Origin: Prevotella sp.
GTDB taxonomy: Bacteria > Bacteroidota > Bacteroidia > Bacteroidales > Bacteroidaceae
Assembly: GCA_017442765.1 (NCBI GenBank)
Contig: JAFRZC010000053.1
Span: forward strand, 1 to 13,098
DNA length: 13,098 nucleotides
Direction of reading: 5' to 3'
Of the stretch, positions 7,310-13,098 are shown piece by piece. The translations under genes and the position numbers were made by a program. The stretch's first letter is position 1. The number at the start of each line of letters is the position of its first letter. The notes under the pieces are model-generated. The model was not told the origin of the DNA. It searched no databases and was given only the letters and a program-made list of their open reading frames with translations.

Positions 7310-7317
7310 CAAAAATA
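7310..7317 (-). promoter_or_regulatory. Probable -7 promoter box for ftsK
   Basis: Minus-strand TATTTTTG (7317 to 7310), followed by CA, matches TAnnTTTG. No good TTTG -33 element is found 19-21 bp upstream. It would start transcription near 7304 and drive ftsK and perhaps the lipoprotein/MauE genes. The rest of the 217-bp divergent gap (7145-7361) has only imperfect boxes for the plus-strand gene, such as ATAATTTG near 7330. Confidence 0.45.
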
Positions 7318-7361
7318 CGAAAAAGAAATAATAATTTGGAACATATTGCGTTTTATTTTGC

Positions 7362-7886
7362 ATGAAAAGAGAACCGAACACCTCCGCCTTGTGGCTCAGG
7401 GCGATGGAGCCCGAGGATGTCGACGCCATTTATGAATGGGAGAACGACCCCTCGGTATGGAACGACAGCGCCGCACACCAGCCTTTCTCACGCCACGAAC
7501 TCGCACGCTTCATCGAGGAGTGCAGGGGTGCCGACATCTACAGCTGCCGCCAGCTGCGGCTGATGGCCGACGTAGGGAGAGAGGCAGTGGGATGCGTCGA
7601 CATCTTCGACTTCGAACCCCACCACCGGCGTGCCGGCGTAGGCATCATCGTGGCCAAACGTCACCGACGCAAAGGTCTGGGGCTCTCAATGCTGACGCAA
7701 CTCGAAGACTTTGCGCGACGGCACCTGTGCCTACATCAGCTCCACTGCACCATTGCAGCCGACAACGAGGCGTCGCTCGCCCTCTTCGGAAAGGCAGGCT
7801 ACCGGCGCTGCGGCACTCTCAGCGAATGGCTTCTCGACAACGGCAGATGGAGCGATGCTCTGACCTTCCAAAAAATCATCGAATGA
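7362..7886 (+). CDS. GNAT-family N-acetyltransferase
   Basis: A 174-residue cytoplasmic acetyltransferase of the SpeG/RimJ-like branch. Visible features: the opening LWLRAMEPEDVDAIYEWEND (10-29) with the common W-E-N-D segment; strand and helix VGIIVAKRHRRKGLG (93-107), whose RRKGLG loop binds the acetyl-CoA pyrophosphate; the IAADNEASLALFGKAGY helix (131-147); and a final LLDNGRWSDALTFQK. Proteins of this shape acetylate polyamines, amino sugars or protein N-termini; nothing here fixes the substrate. The full family length is present. Its TGA (7884-7886) overlaps the ATG of mltG (7883-7885), so the two are probably translationally coupled, although GNAT and MltG have no known joint role. No convincing promoter was found directly upstream. 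Confidence 0.9.
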   Translation: MKREPNTSALWLRAMEPEDVDAIYEWENDPSVWNDSAAHQPFSRHELARFIEECRGADIYSCRQLRLMADVGREAVGCVDIFDFEPHHRRAGVGIIVAKRHRRKGLGLSMLTQLEDFARRHLCLHQLHCTIAADNEASLALFGKAGYRRCGTLSEWLLDNGRWSDALTFQKIIE

Positions 7887-8929
7887 AGAAAAAAAACAAA
7901 CACAAAAACAGACGACACAACGTCATCGTAGGCGCCATAGCCGCACTCATCCTCGCTGCCGCTGTTGCCGGCATGGCCTTGCTTCGCGGACAGAAGAGCG
8001 CCAACAGCGAGGAGGTCACACTCTTCCTCCCCTCCGGCACCGACTATGCTGCCGTCGTCGACAGTCTCGACGCACATGGCTGCATCGCCAACCACGCCAT
8101 TTTCAACACAATGGCACGCCTGCGGCACTACCGCGACAACGTCAAGGGAGGCTGCTATGTCGTAAAAGCACGTTGCAACCTGTGGAGTCTCCTCACCAAG
8201 CTCTACTACGGCAACCAGGACCCCATACACGTCACCATCAACAAATACCGCACCAAGGAACAGCTCTCCCTCTATCTCGACAAAAGACTTGAACTCGATG
8301 CCGACACCCTGCTGGCTCTGATGGCCGACGACAGCGTCTGTGCCGCATACGGCCACACTCCGCAAACCATTATATGCATGTTTGTCCAAAACACCTACGA
8401 CATCTATTGGAACATCAGTCCCCGCAAACTCCTCGACCGCATGAAAAAAGAGTCCGACCGCTTCTGGAACAGCAATCGGATGGCTAAATGCAAAGCATTG
8501 AACCTCAACACAACTGAGGTTATAACGCTGGCCTCCATTGTGGAGGAAGAGACCAATAAGAACGACGAGAAGGAACTGATTGCCAGCGTTTACCTCAACC
8601 GTTTGAGGAAAGGGATGCTGCTGCAAGCCGACCCGACACTCAAGTTCGCCGCCGGTGATTTCACCATCCAGCGCCTACTCAACAAACACACTGAGAGCGA
8701 CAGTCCTTACAACACCTACCGTTTCCGCGGCCTGCCGCCTGGTCCGATATGCATACCCGGTCCCTCATCGATCGATGCTGTCCTGGCCAACCGCCAGACC
8801 GGCTACCTGTATTTCTGCGCCAAAGCCGACTTCTCGGGCTACCACGCTTTCGCCACCACCCTTCAGCAACACAACGCCAACGCGGCAGCTTTCCATGCCG
8901 AACTGAACCGCCGAAAAATCTACAAATAA
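7883..8929 (+). CDS. mltG: Endolytic murein transglycosylase MltG (YceG family)
   Basis: A 348-residue inner-membrane enzyme that cuts nascent glycan strands inside the chain and so sets strand length. It has a Lys-rich cytoplasmic tail (1-13), one membrane helix (about 14-35), then a periplasmic region with a LysM-like segment. The catalytic site is in ITLASIVEEET, where E221 corresponds to the essential Glu of E. coli MltG. Other hallmarks are ASVYLNRLRKGMLLQADPT (234-252), SPYNTYRFRGLPPGPI (274-289) and IPGPSSIDAVL. Length matches the family. The same frame is open upstream into the GNAT gene, but the ATG at 7883 opens directly onto the basic tail and membrane helix, and overlaps the GNAT stop as ATGA. 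Identity is firm. Confidence 0.95.
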   Translation: MKKKNKHKNRRHNVIVGAIAALILAAAVAGMALLRGQKSANSEEVTLFLPSGTDYAAVVDSLDAHGCIANHAIFNTMARLRHYRDNVKGGCYVVKARCNLWSLLTKLYYGNQDPIHVTINKYRTKEQLSLYLDKRLELDADTLLALMADDSVCAAYGHTPQTIICMFVQNTYDIYWNISPRKLLDRMKKESDRFWNSNRMAKCKALNLNTTEVITLASIVEEETNKNDEKELIASVYLNRLRKGMLLQADPTLKFAAGDFTIQRLLNKHTESDSPYNTYRFRGLPPGPICIPGPSSIDAVLANRQTGYLYFCAKADFSGYHAFATTLQQHNANAAAFHAELNRRKIYK

Positions 8930-8930
8930 A

Positions 8931-8958
8931 GGTTACCGGTTATTGGTTATTGGTTATT
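8931..8958 (+). repeat. 7-bp tandem repeat downstream of mltG
   Basis: Three perfect GGTTATT copies (8938-8958) are preceded by a near copy, GGTTACC (8931-8937). CGGTT (8937-8941) could pair with AACCG (8962-8966) to form a weak hairpin, but no T-run follows, so I do not call it a terminator. It begins two bases after the mltG stop. Confidence 0.85.
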
Positions 8959-9025
8959 GAAAACCGAACACAAAAAAAATATTTTTCTGTATTAATGTAC
9001 TTTAACCGCATCCGTCAAAAAAAAA

Positions 9026-9056
9026 TTTGTCGGTATTGCAAAAAGTAGTACTTTTG
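9026..9056 (+). promoter_or_regulatory. Strong Bacteroidetes promoter of the SRP RNA gene
   Basis: TTTG (9026-9029) and TACTTTTG (9049-9056) are separated by 19 bp, an exact match to the TTTG / TAnnTTTG consensus. The RNA begins about five bases after the box. It is the best-formed promoter in the window, as expected for an abundant stable RNA. Confidence 0.8.
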
Positions 9057-9061
9057 CATCC

Positions 9062-9163
9062 GGGTAAGTCTTATACGGTCAGCTCCCATTGAATCCCCCA
9101 GGGTAGGAATACAGCAAGGGTGTTTGGTTGTAGCGACGCGATATAAACAGCTTACCCTTTTTT
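9062..9163 (+). ncRNA. ffs: Signal recognition particle RNA (4.5S, small bacterial type)
   Basis: RNA scaffold that joins Ffh to bring membrane and secreted proteins to the translocase. Domain IV is visible base by base: CAGG (9099-9102) and AGCA (9113-9116) form the conserved symmetric loop, GTA/TAC the short stem, and GGAA (9106-9109) the tetraloop; CCC/GGG pairs close it below. The ends pair as GGGTAAG (9062-9068) with CTTACCC (9151-9157), and TTATA (9071-9075) pairs with TATAA (9142-9146). Six T residues (9158-9163) follow, so the closing stem also acts as terminator. Size is about 96-100 nt, with no Alu domain. The 3' end lies 12 bp from the stop of the convergent gene. Confidence 0.93.
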
Positions 9164-9175
9164 GTTTCCTGTTCC

Positions 9176-9583
9176 CTAGAAAACACTTTCTGTCGCGACG
9201 GGATCCTTCACCGAAAGAATCTCATAGACTATATATTGGCTCTTGCCGCGCCACGGGAGGGTGCCGAAATGGCGTTTCCAGCGCAACTCGACATGTTTGC
9301 CGGAGCAGCGCATCAGGCTGTCAGCAATAGCCTTGTCTTTAACCGAGAAGATGAACTCGTTGGATCGCAGCCCCTGTGTGGTGGCCGTCGCCGACTTGAA
9401 ACCCGACTGAATCATCTTGCCCTCGTAGGTCTTGAAGATTACGCCTTCACGCTGGAAATAGTTGATGTCGCCAGCATTGACACCGCTGCTATACACAAAA
9501 CAGAAGCGGAAAAAAACGAAAGCGGCAAGTGCCAGAACTACGATTATCGAACTGATTGTGATTATTTTAGTCTTTGTTGTCAT
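9176..9583 (-). CDS. Conserved one-helix membrane protein of Bacteroidetes, function unknown
   Basis: A 135-residue protein with an N-terminal membrane helix (about 7-31) and a roughly 100-residue domain probably outside the cytoplasm. Motifs recalled from a widespread Bacteroidetes family are present: YSSGVNAG (31-38), GVIFKTYEG (47-55), NEFIFSV (75-81) and LPWRGKSQYIV (109-119). Relatives are often labelled 6-phosphogluconate dehydrogenase in databases, which nothing in this sequence supports. The frame stays open to an ATG at 9655, but MTTKTKIITI at 9583 gives the normal short basic start before the helix, and the upstream part covers the promoter box. It is convergent with the SRP RNA and divergent from mpl. 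Confidence 0.8.
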   Translation of the reverse strand: MTTKTKIITISSIIVVLALAAFVFFRFCFVYSSGVNAGDINYFQREGVIFKTYEGKMIQSGFKSATATTQGLRSNEFIFSVKDKAIADSLMRCSGKHVELRWKRHFGTLPWRGKSQYIVYEILSVKDPVATESVF

Positions 9584-9609
9584 AGGTTTTTGTTTCAATC
9601 TGTAACATG

Positions 9610-9617
9610 CAAAAATA
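9610..9617 (-). promoter_or_regulatory. Probable -7 promoter box for the 9583-9176 gene
   Basis: Minus-strand TATTTTTG (9617 to 9610), followed by CA, matches TAnnTTTG and lies 26 bp before the chosen ATG. TTTG at 9632-9629 is only 11 bp upstream, too close for a normal -33 element. Confidence 0.45.
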
Positions 9618-9648
9618 CGAAATATCAACAAAAGTGGAAAAAATAATG

Positions 9649-9666
9649 TCCGCAAAACCGTGCGGA
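9649..9666. promoter_or_regulatory. Inverted repeat upstream of mpl, possible operator
   Basis: TCCGCA (9649-9654) and TGCGGA (9661-9666) are perfect inverted arms around a 6-nt spacer. The centre lies about 24 bp upstream of the mpl -7 box, where the -33 contact would be. No regulator gene is nearby. Confidence 0.3.
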
Positions 9667-9681
9667 AGAAGAAAAAAACCG

Positions 9682-9689
9682 TACTTTTG
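9682..9689 (+). promoter_or_regulatory. -7 promoter box for the mpl operon
   Basis: TACTTTTG followed by CAAA matches TAnnTTTG and lies 21 bp before the mpl ATG. The predicted start near 9695 leaves a leader of about 16 nt. No TTTG is seen at the -33 position; the inverted repeat at 9649-9666 occupies that region. Confidence 0.55.
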
Positions 9690-9710
9690 CAAACTCAAAC
9701 TGACACAACA

Positions 9711-11051
9711 ATGAAAGTACATTTTATTGCCATCGGCGGCAGTGCCATGCACAACCTGGCGTTGGCCCTGCACCAGAAAGGATATGATGTCACCGGGTCG
9801 GACGACGAGATATTCGACCCTGCCCGCAGCCGTCTGGCAACGGCAGGGTTGCTGCCCCCCGACGAGGGCTGGCATCCCGAACGGATAACCCCCGACCTTG
9901 ATGCCGTGGTGCTCGGAATGCATGCCCACGCCGACAATCCGGAGCTGTTGCAGGCACAGAAGATGGGGCTCAAGATCTACAGCTATCCCGAATACCTTTA
10001 CGAGCAGTCGAAAGACAAGCTCCGCATCGTCGTCGGCGGCAGCCACGGCAAGACCACAACCACGGCGATGATACTCCATGTGCTGCGCCATTGCGGCATC
10101 GAGACCGACTACATGGTGGGGGCGCAGCTGAAAGGCTTCGACGTCATGGTTCGCCTCAGCGAGACGGCCCGGGTCATGGTCATCGAGGGCGACGAATATC
10201 TCACCTCGCCCATCGACCGCCGCCCCAAATTCCACCTCTATCATCCCAACGTTGCCATCATCACCGGCATCGAGTGGGACCACATCAATGTCTTTCCCTC
10301 TTTCGAGATATACAAAGCGCAGTTTGCCAAATACATCGACCTTGTCGAGGAGGGTGGCACACTCATATACTGCAACGACGACCCCGTGGTACGCGATGTC
10401 GTGGCAGCCAACCGCCGGACCGACATAGCGCGGATGCCCTACGACGTACCGCAGTACACTGTCGTAAACGGAGTGACCTGCCTGGGCCAGCGCGGGGAGA
10501 CACCGCTGCAGATTTTCGGACGCCACAACATGCTCAACCTCTCGGCTGCGCGGCTTGCCTGCCATGAGGTCGGCATCGCCGACAGCGACTTCGACGAGGC
10601 CATAGCATCCTTTGGCGGCGCCAGCAAAAGGCTCGAACTGGTGAAGGCCAACGACAGCTGCGCCGTCTACAAGGACTTCGCCCACGCGCCCTCGAAACTC
10701 CGCGCCACCATACATGCCATGCGTGAGCAGTTCCCCGAGCGGAAACTAGTCGCATGCATGGAGCTGCACACCTACAGCTCGCTGACGCGCGAGTTCCTGG
10801 CGCAGTATCATGGCGCCATGGACGAAGCCGACGTGAGGTTTGTCTACTACAGCCGGCATGCCCTCGAACTCAAGAGGCTTCCCCCACTCGACCCCGAGGT
10901 GGTAGGCAACGCCTTCGGAGACGGAGTGCACGTGTTCACCGACAGCGGCACAATGCTGAGCGAACTAAAAGCCCTGTCATGGCATGACAGCAACCTGCTG
11001 ATGATGAGCAGCGGCAACTTCGACGGCATCGACTTCAACACTATTGTTTAA
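9711..11051 (+). CDS. mpl: UDP-MurNAc : L-Ala-D-Glu-meso-DAP ligase
   Basis: A 446-residue cytoplasmic Mur ligase that joins recycled tripeptide to UDP-MurNAc, returning peptidoglycan breakdown products to synthesis. The N-terminal Rossmann part opens VHFIAIGGSAMHNLA (3-17), and the HN there is typical of Mpl and differs from MurC. The ATP loop is GGSHGKTTTT (109-118). Next come VIEGDEYLTS (157-166) and the middle-domain segment GIEWDHINVFPS (186-197). The ligand-binding end includes YKDFAHAPSKLRATI. Length is normal. MurC was considered, but the EGDEYL and IEWDH segments and the HN opening favour Mpl. A promoter box lies 21 bp upstream, and the Smr gene begins 23 bp after the stop, so they form an operon. 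Confidence 0.93.
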   Translation: MKVHFIAIGGSAMHNLALALHQKGYDVTGSDDEIFDPARSRLATAGLLPPDEGWHPERITPDLDAVVLGMHAHADNPELLQAQKMGLKIYSYPEYLYEQSKDKLRIVVGGSHGKTTTTAMILHVLRHCGIETDYMVGAQLKGFDVMVRLSETARVMVIEGDEYLTSPIDRRPKFHLYHPNVAIITGIEWDHINVFPSFEIYKAQFAKYIDLVEEGGTLIYCNDDPVVRDVVAANRRTDIARMPYDVPQYTVVNGVTCLGQRGETPLQIFGRHNMLNLSAARLACHEVGIADSDFDEAIASFGGASKRLELVKANDSCAVYKDFAHAPSKLRATIHAMREQFPERKLVACMELHTYSSLTREFLAQYHGAMDEADVRFVYYSRHALELKRLPPLDPEVVGNAFGDGVHVFTDSGTMLSELKALSWHDSNLLMMSSGNFDGIDFNTIV

Positions 11052-11074
11052 TCCTTTAAAGTAACCAACCACAA

Positions 11075-11773
11075 TTGAAAACGAAATTCGAACCAGGCGA
11101 CAAGGTCAAGTTCCTCAACCAAGTCGGTGGCGGCGTAGTCACCAAGGTCACCGACGACTTCATCTTTGTGCAGGACGACAGCGGCTTCGACATCCCCATG
11201 CAGCCTGAAGAGCTGATACGCATGGCCGACCAGAAGGGTGCCGGCAAGCTTTTCAACGCCGCCATGGAGGAGCACCTCAAAGGCAAAGGCACACCGTCGT
11301 CAACAAATCAACAAATCAACAAATCAACAAATCAACAGCCCCTCACCCCCGAGGAGGAAATCAAGCAGCTGCGAAGCCAGGTCGCCAACCTCAAGGACCA
11401 GGTTGCCAAGCTCAAGAAGCAGCTCAGCAATGTCCAGCAGCAGAACAGCCGCACGCTGAGCGACAACATCCTCCTGCAGCACGAGGTGTCGCCCGGCGAA
11501 GCCGAGGTGGACCTCCACATCGACATGCTAAGCGACCGCCCCGGCGACCTCACACCCCACGAGGCATTCGAGATACAGATGCACTATTTCCGCCTATGCA
11601 TGAACCATGCCTTTTCAAACAGGATGAAGAAGGTCACCTTCATCCACGGTGTCGGCAAAGGCATCCTCAAGGACGAGATAATGAAAGAGTTGAAGCAGTA
11701 CGACAACATCCACTTCTTCGATGCCCCGATGGCCAAATACGGCGTCGGCGCCACAGAAGTGTATTTCAGATAA
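11075..11773 (+). CDS. DUF2027/Smr-type protein, short form with coiled-coil linker
   Basis: A 232-residue protein starting at TTG. An in-frame TAA at 11057-11059 and the lack of any upstream ATG force that start; the next Met (42) would cut the N-terminal domain. Residues 4-50 form a small beta domain (PGDKVKFLNQVGGGVVTKV, then GFDIP) like the start of Bacteroidetes DUF2027 proteins. A linker with the repeat TNQQINKS (77-88) and a coiled coil (about 93-124) follow. The Smr domain fills 143-232, with EVDLHI (D146, H148) and IHGVGKGIL (190-198), motifs linked to nuclease activity in Smr/MutS2 proteins. As I recall, relatives are about 340-370 residues with an extra central domain, which is missing here. 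It sits between mpl and ispG. Domains are confident; function is unknown. Confidence 0.87.
   Translation: MKTKFEPGDKVKFLNQVGGGVVTKVTDDFIFVQDDSGFDIPMQPEELIRMADQKGAGKLFNAAMEEHLKGKGTPSSTNQQINKSTNQQPLTPEEEIKQLRSQVANLKDQVAKLKKQLSNVQQQNSRTLSDNILLQHEVSPGEAEVDLHIDMLSDRPGDLTPHEAFEIQMHYFRLCMNHAFSNRMKKVTFIHGVGKGILKDEIMKELKQYDNIHFFDAPMAKYGVGATEVYFR
11301..11337 (+). repeat. 8-bp tandem repeat inside the Smr gene
   Basis: Four perfect CAACAAAT copies (11301-11332) plus a partial fifth, CAACA (11333-11337). Because 8 is not a multiple of 3, gain or loss of one copy shifts the reading frame. Adding one copy moves translation into a frame that stops at 11457-11459, before the Smr domain begins near 11501. 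Confidence 0.93.
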
Positions 11774-11779
11774 TTTTAA

Positions 11780-11819
11780 CTAGAAGTTCTAGACAATCTA
11801 GACAATCTAGACAATCTAG
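11780..11819. repeat. 9-bp tandem repeat and inverted repeat between Smr gene and ispG
   Basis: CTAGAA-G-TTCTAG (11780-11792) is a perfect inverted repeat and overlaps the start of three CTAGACAAT copies (11789-11815), closed by CTAGA (11815-11819). Each junction forms the palindrome TCTAGA. The array ends 12 bp before the ispG ATG, so it lies in the translation initiation region or marks a promoter area; no TAnnTTTG box is seen. Confidence 0.9.
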
Positions 11820-11831
11820 AAAACAAAAAAA

Positions 11832-13007
11832 ATGAGCAAGCAAATCACCATAGGCAGCCTCACCATGGGAGGTGGGGCGCCGGTTCGCGTACAGTCGATG
11901 ACCAACACCGACACCATGGACACCCAGGCCACTGTCGCGCAGACCCTACGCCTCGTCGAGGCCGGCTGCGAGCTGGTACGCATCACTGCCCCGGATGTCC
12001 GCGCCGCCGAAAACCTTTACGAAATCAAGAACGAACTGGCCAAGCGAGGCTGCCACGTGCCCCTCGTGGCCGACATCCATTTCAACCCCAAGGCCGCCGA
12101 AGTGGCCGCCGCCATAGTCGAGAAGGTGCGCGTCAACCCCGGCAACTACACCGATCGCAATACCGGCAAATGGAGTACTGGCGGCTCGCCCGTAACAGCG
12201 GAGAACGAAGGACGTGCTTACGAGAAGGCCTACAACGACGAGCTGGAACGCATCGGCGAGAAGATGGCGCGACTTATCTACATCTGCAAAGCCCATGGCA
12301 CTGCCATGCGTATAGGCACCAACCACGGCAGCCTCAGCGAGCGCATCATCAGCCGCTACGGCAACACGCCCGAAGGTATGGCCCAGTCGGCCATCGAGTT
12401 CGCCGAGGTATGCCGCCGTCAGGGATTCGACAAGCTGGTATTCTCGATGAAAGCCAGCAACGTCAAGGTCATGGTGCAGAGCACGCGCCTCTTCGTCCAG
12501 AAGATGAAAGCCCTCGGCATGGACTACCCCATCCACCTGGGCGTCACCGAGGCGGGCGACGCCATGCAGGGACGCCTGAAGAGCGCCGCCGGTATAGGTG
12601 CACTCCTCATCGACGGCATCGGCGACACCATACGCGTCTCGCTGACCGAAGACCCCGTGGCCGAGATACCTGTGGCTTACGACATCCTGCAGGCTGTCGG
12701 CGCACGCATCACGCAGCCGGAATACATAGCCTGCCCCTCGTGCGGGCGCACACAGTACGACATCCAGGAAGCCCTGCAACGCATCAAGGCCGCCACGGCA
12801 CACCTTACCGGAGTGAAGATAGGCGTCATGGGCTGCATCGTCAACGGTCCCGGCGAAATGGCCGACGCCGACTATGGCTACGTGGGCAGCGGCGGCGGCA
12901 AGATAACCCTCTATCGAGGCAGCGAGATAGTGAAACAGGGCATCGACCAAAGCGATGCCGTAGCCGAGCTGGTACGCCTCATTGAGTCTGACAGGAAAGA
13001 CTTGTAA
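11832..13007 (+). CDS. ispG: 4-hydroxy-3-methylbut-2-en-1-yl diphosphate synthase, two-domain form
   Basis: A 391-residue 4Fe-4S enzyme of the MEP isoprenoid pathway that converts MEcPP to HMBPP. The TIM barrel fills about 1-275 (VRVQSMTNTDTMDT, LVADIHFNPKAAE, RVNPGNY, IGTNHGSLSERI, HLGVTEAGDA, DGIGDTIRVSLTEDP). The iron-sulfur domain fills about 295-391, with cluster ligands C301, C304, C335 and E342 in CPSCGRT and GCIVNGPGEMADADYGYVG. Those motifs are of the plant/Chlamydia/Bacteroides type, as is the extra segment at about 105-148. In that type a domain of roughly 200 residues (A*) normally separates the two parts; here EIPVAYDILQAVG leads straight into the cluster domain. All ligands remain, so the enzyme should be active. 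The start is an ATG after an A-rich tract without Shine-Dalgarno. Confidence 0.96.
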   Translation: MSKQITIGSLTMGGGAPVRVQSMTNTDTMDTQATVAQTLRLVEAGCELVRITAPDVRAAENLYEIKNELAKRGCHVPLVADIHFNPKAAEVAAAIVEKVRVNPGNYTDRNTGKWSTGGSPVTAENEGRAYEKAYNDELERIGEKMARLIYICKAHGTAMRIGTNHGSLSERIISRYGNTPEGMAQSAIEFAEVCRRQGFDKLVFSMKASNVKVMVQSTRLFVQKMKALGMDYPIHLGVTEAGDAMQGRLKSAAGIGALLIDGIGDTIRVSLTEDPVAEIPVAYDILQAVGARITQPEYIACPSCGRTQYDIQEALQRIKAATAHLTGVKIGVMGCIVNGPGEMADADYGYVGSGGGKITLYRGSEIVKQGIDQSDAVAELVRLIESDRKDL

Positions 13008-13033
13008 CCCCATTCTCCTCCGTAATGCCAGAC

Positions 13034-13067
13034 AAAAAAAGTGTGCGCCCTTTCCCAAGGACGCACA
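13034..13067 (-). terminator. Rho-independent terminator for a minus-strand gene beyond the right edge
   Basis: TGTGCG (13042-13047) pairs with CGCACA (13062-13067) and, after one C-A mismatch, CCTT (13049-13052) pairs with AAGG (13057-13060) around a TCCC loop. On the minus strand the hairpin is followed by seven T residues (A-run 13034-13040). On the plus strand no T-run follows, so it is not a good ispG terminator. A minus-strand frame ending KIVLLNS with TAA at 13076-13074 could be the incoming gene's tail, but seven codons cannot prove it. Confidence 0.65.
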
Positions 13068-13098
13068 ACACCATTATGAATTCAACAAAACAATCTTC

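Noticed and set aside
7436..8929. Extended 497-codon version of mltG
   Set aside because: The first 149 codons read the GNAT gene in another frame and give Arg/Pro-rich noise; the start at 7883 fits the basic tail and membrane helix.
9567..10715. 382-codon open frame on the minus strand
   Set aside because: It is antisense to mpl, which has all expected Mur ligase motifs.
8931..11819. Short tandem repeats as a possible CRISPR array
   Set aside because: Units are 7-9 bp, directly abutting with no spacers, and differ between sites; no cas genes are present.
11946..13058. 370-codon open frame on the minus strand
   Set aside because: It is antisense to ispG and runs through the terminator at the right edge; no motif is seen.

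Overview
The window looks like chromosomal core-genome DNA from a member of the Bacteroidota, most likely Bacteroidales. Several things point there: TAnnTTTG-type -7 promoter boxes (often with TTTG about 19-21 bp upstream), A-rich translation starts with few Shine-Dalgarno sites, a small SRP RNA with a GGAA-capped domain IV, a DUF2027/Smr-type protein, and an IspG whose sequence is of the plant/Chlamydia/Bacteroidetes kind. Coding DNA is GC-rich with many C-ending codons; the gaps between genes are AT-rich. I see no mobile element, CRISPR array, tRNA or rRNA.

Layout, left to right. The minus strand begins with the 5' end of glyA (cut by the left edge). Divergent from it is a plus-strand pair: a stand-alone helicase-associated-domain protein and a Wzx-type polysaccharide flippase. 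A minus-strand block follows, read from 7144 down to 2394: ftsK, two small lipoproteins, a seven-helix MauE/DoxX-thioredoxin fusion, and a third small lipoprotein whose start overlaps the fusion's stop. The third lipoprotein's 3' end overlaps the 3' end of the convergent flippase gene. Divergent from ftsK are a GNAT acetyltransferase and mltG (ATGA overlap). Next come the SRP RNA gene (ffs) and a convergent one-helix conserved protein. The right side is a plus-strand run: mpl, a DUF2027/Smr protein starting at TTG, and ispG. The right end has a minus-strand terminator for a gene outside the window.

Themes. Much of the content serves the envelope and division: FtsK (chromosome translocation at the septum), MltG (glycan-strand release), Mpl (muropeptide recycling), the flippase (lipid-linked glycan export), and SRP RNA (membrane targeting). 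The least familiar part is the cassette at 2394-4416. Three divergent lipoproteins share one pattern: lipobox Cys, basic tail, C-x-C, C-E, C. They sit around a membrane protein with its own C-x-C and a thioredoxin CxxC, which suggests a dedicated thiol-disulfide relay in the periplasm.

Other unusual points are on the right side. IspG has Bacteroides/plant-type sequence but lacks the large central A* domain expected there. The neighbouring Smr protein also lacks the usual central domain and carries instead a coiled coil plus an 8-bp tandem repeat that would break the frame if its copy number changed by one. Two further short tandem repeats lie at 8931-8958 and 11789-11819. All family assignments come from reading the sequence and from memory; no search was run.
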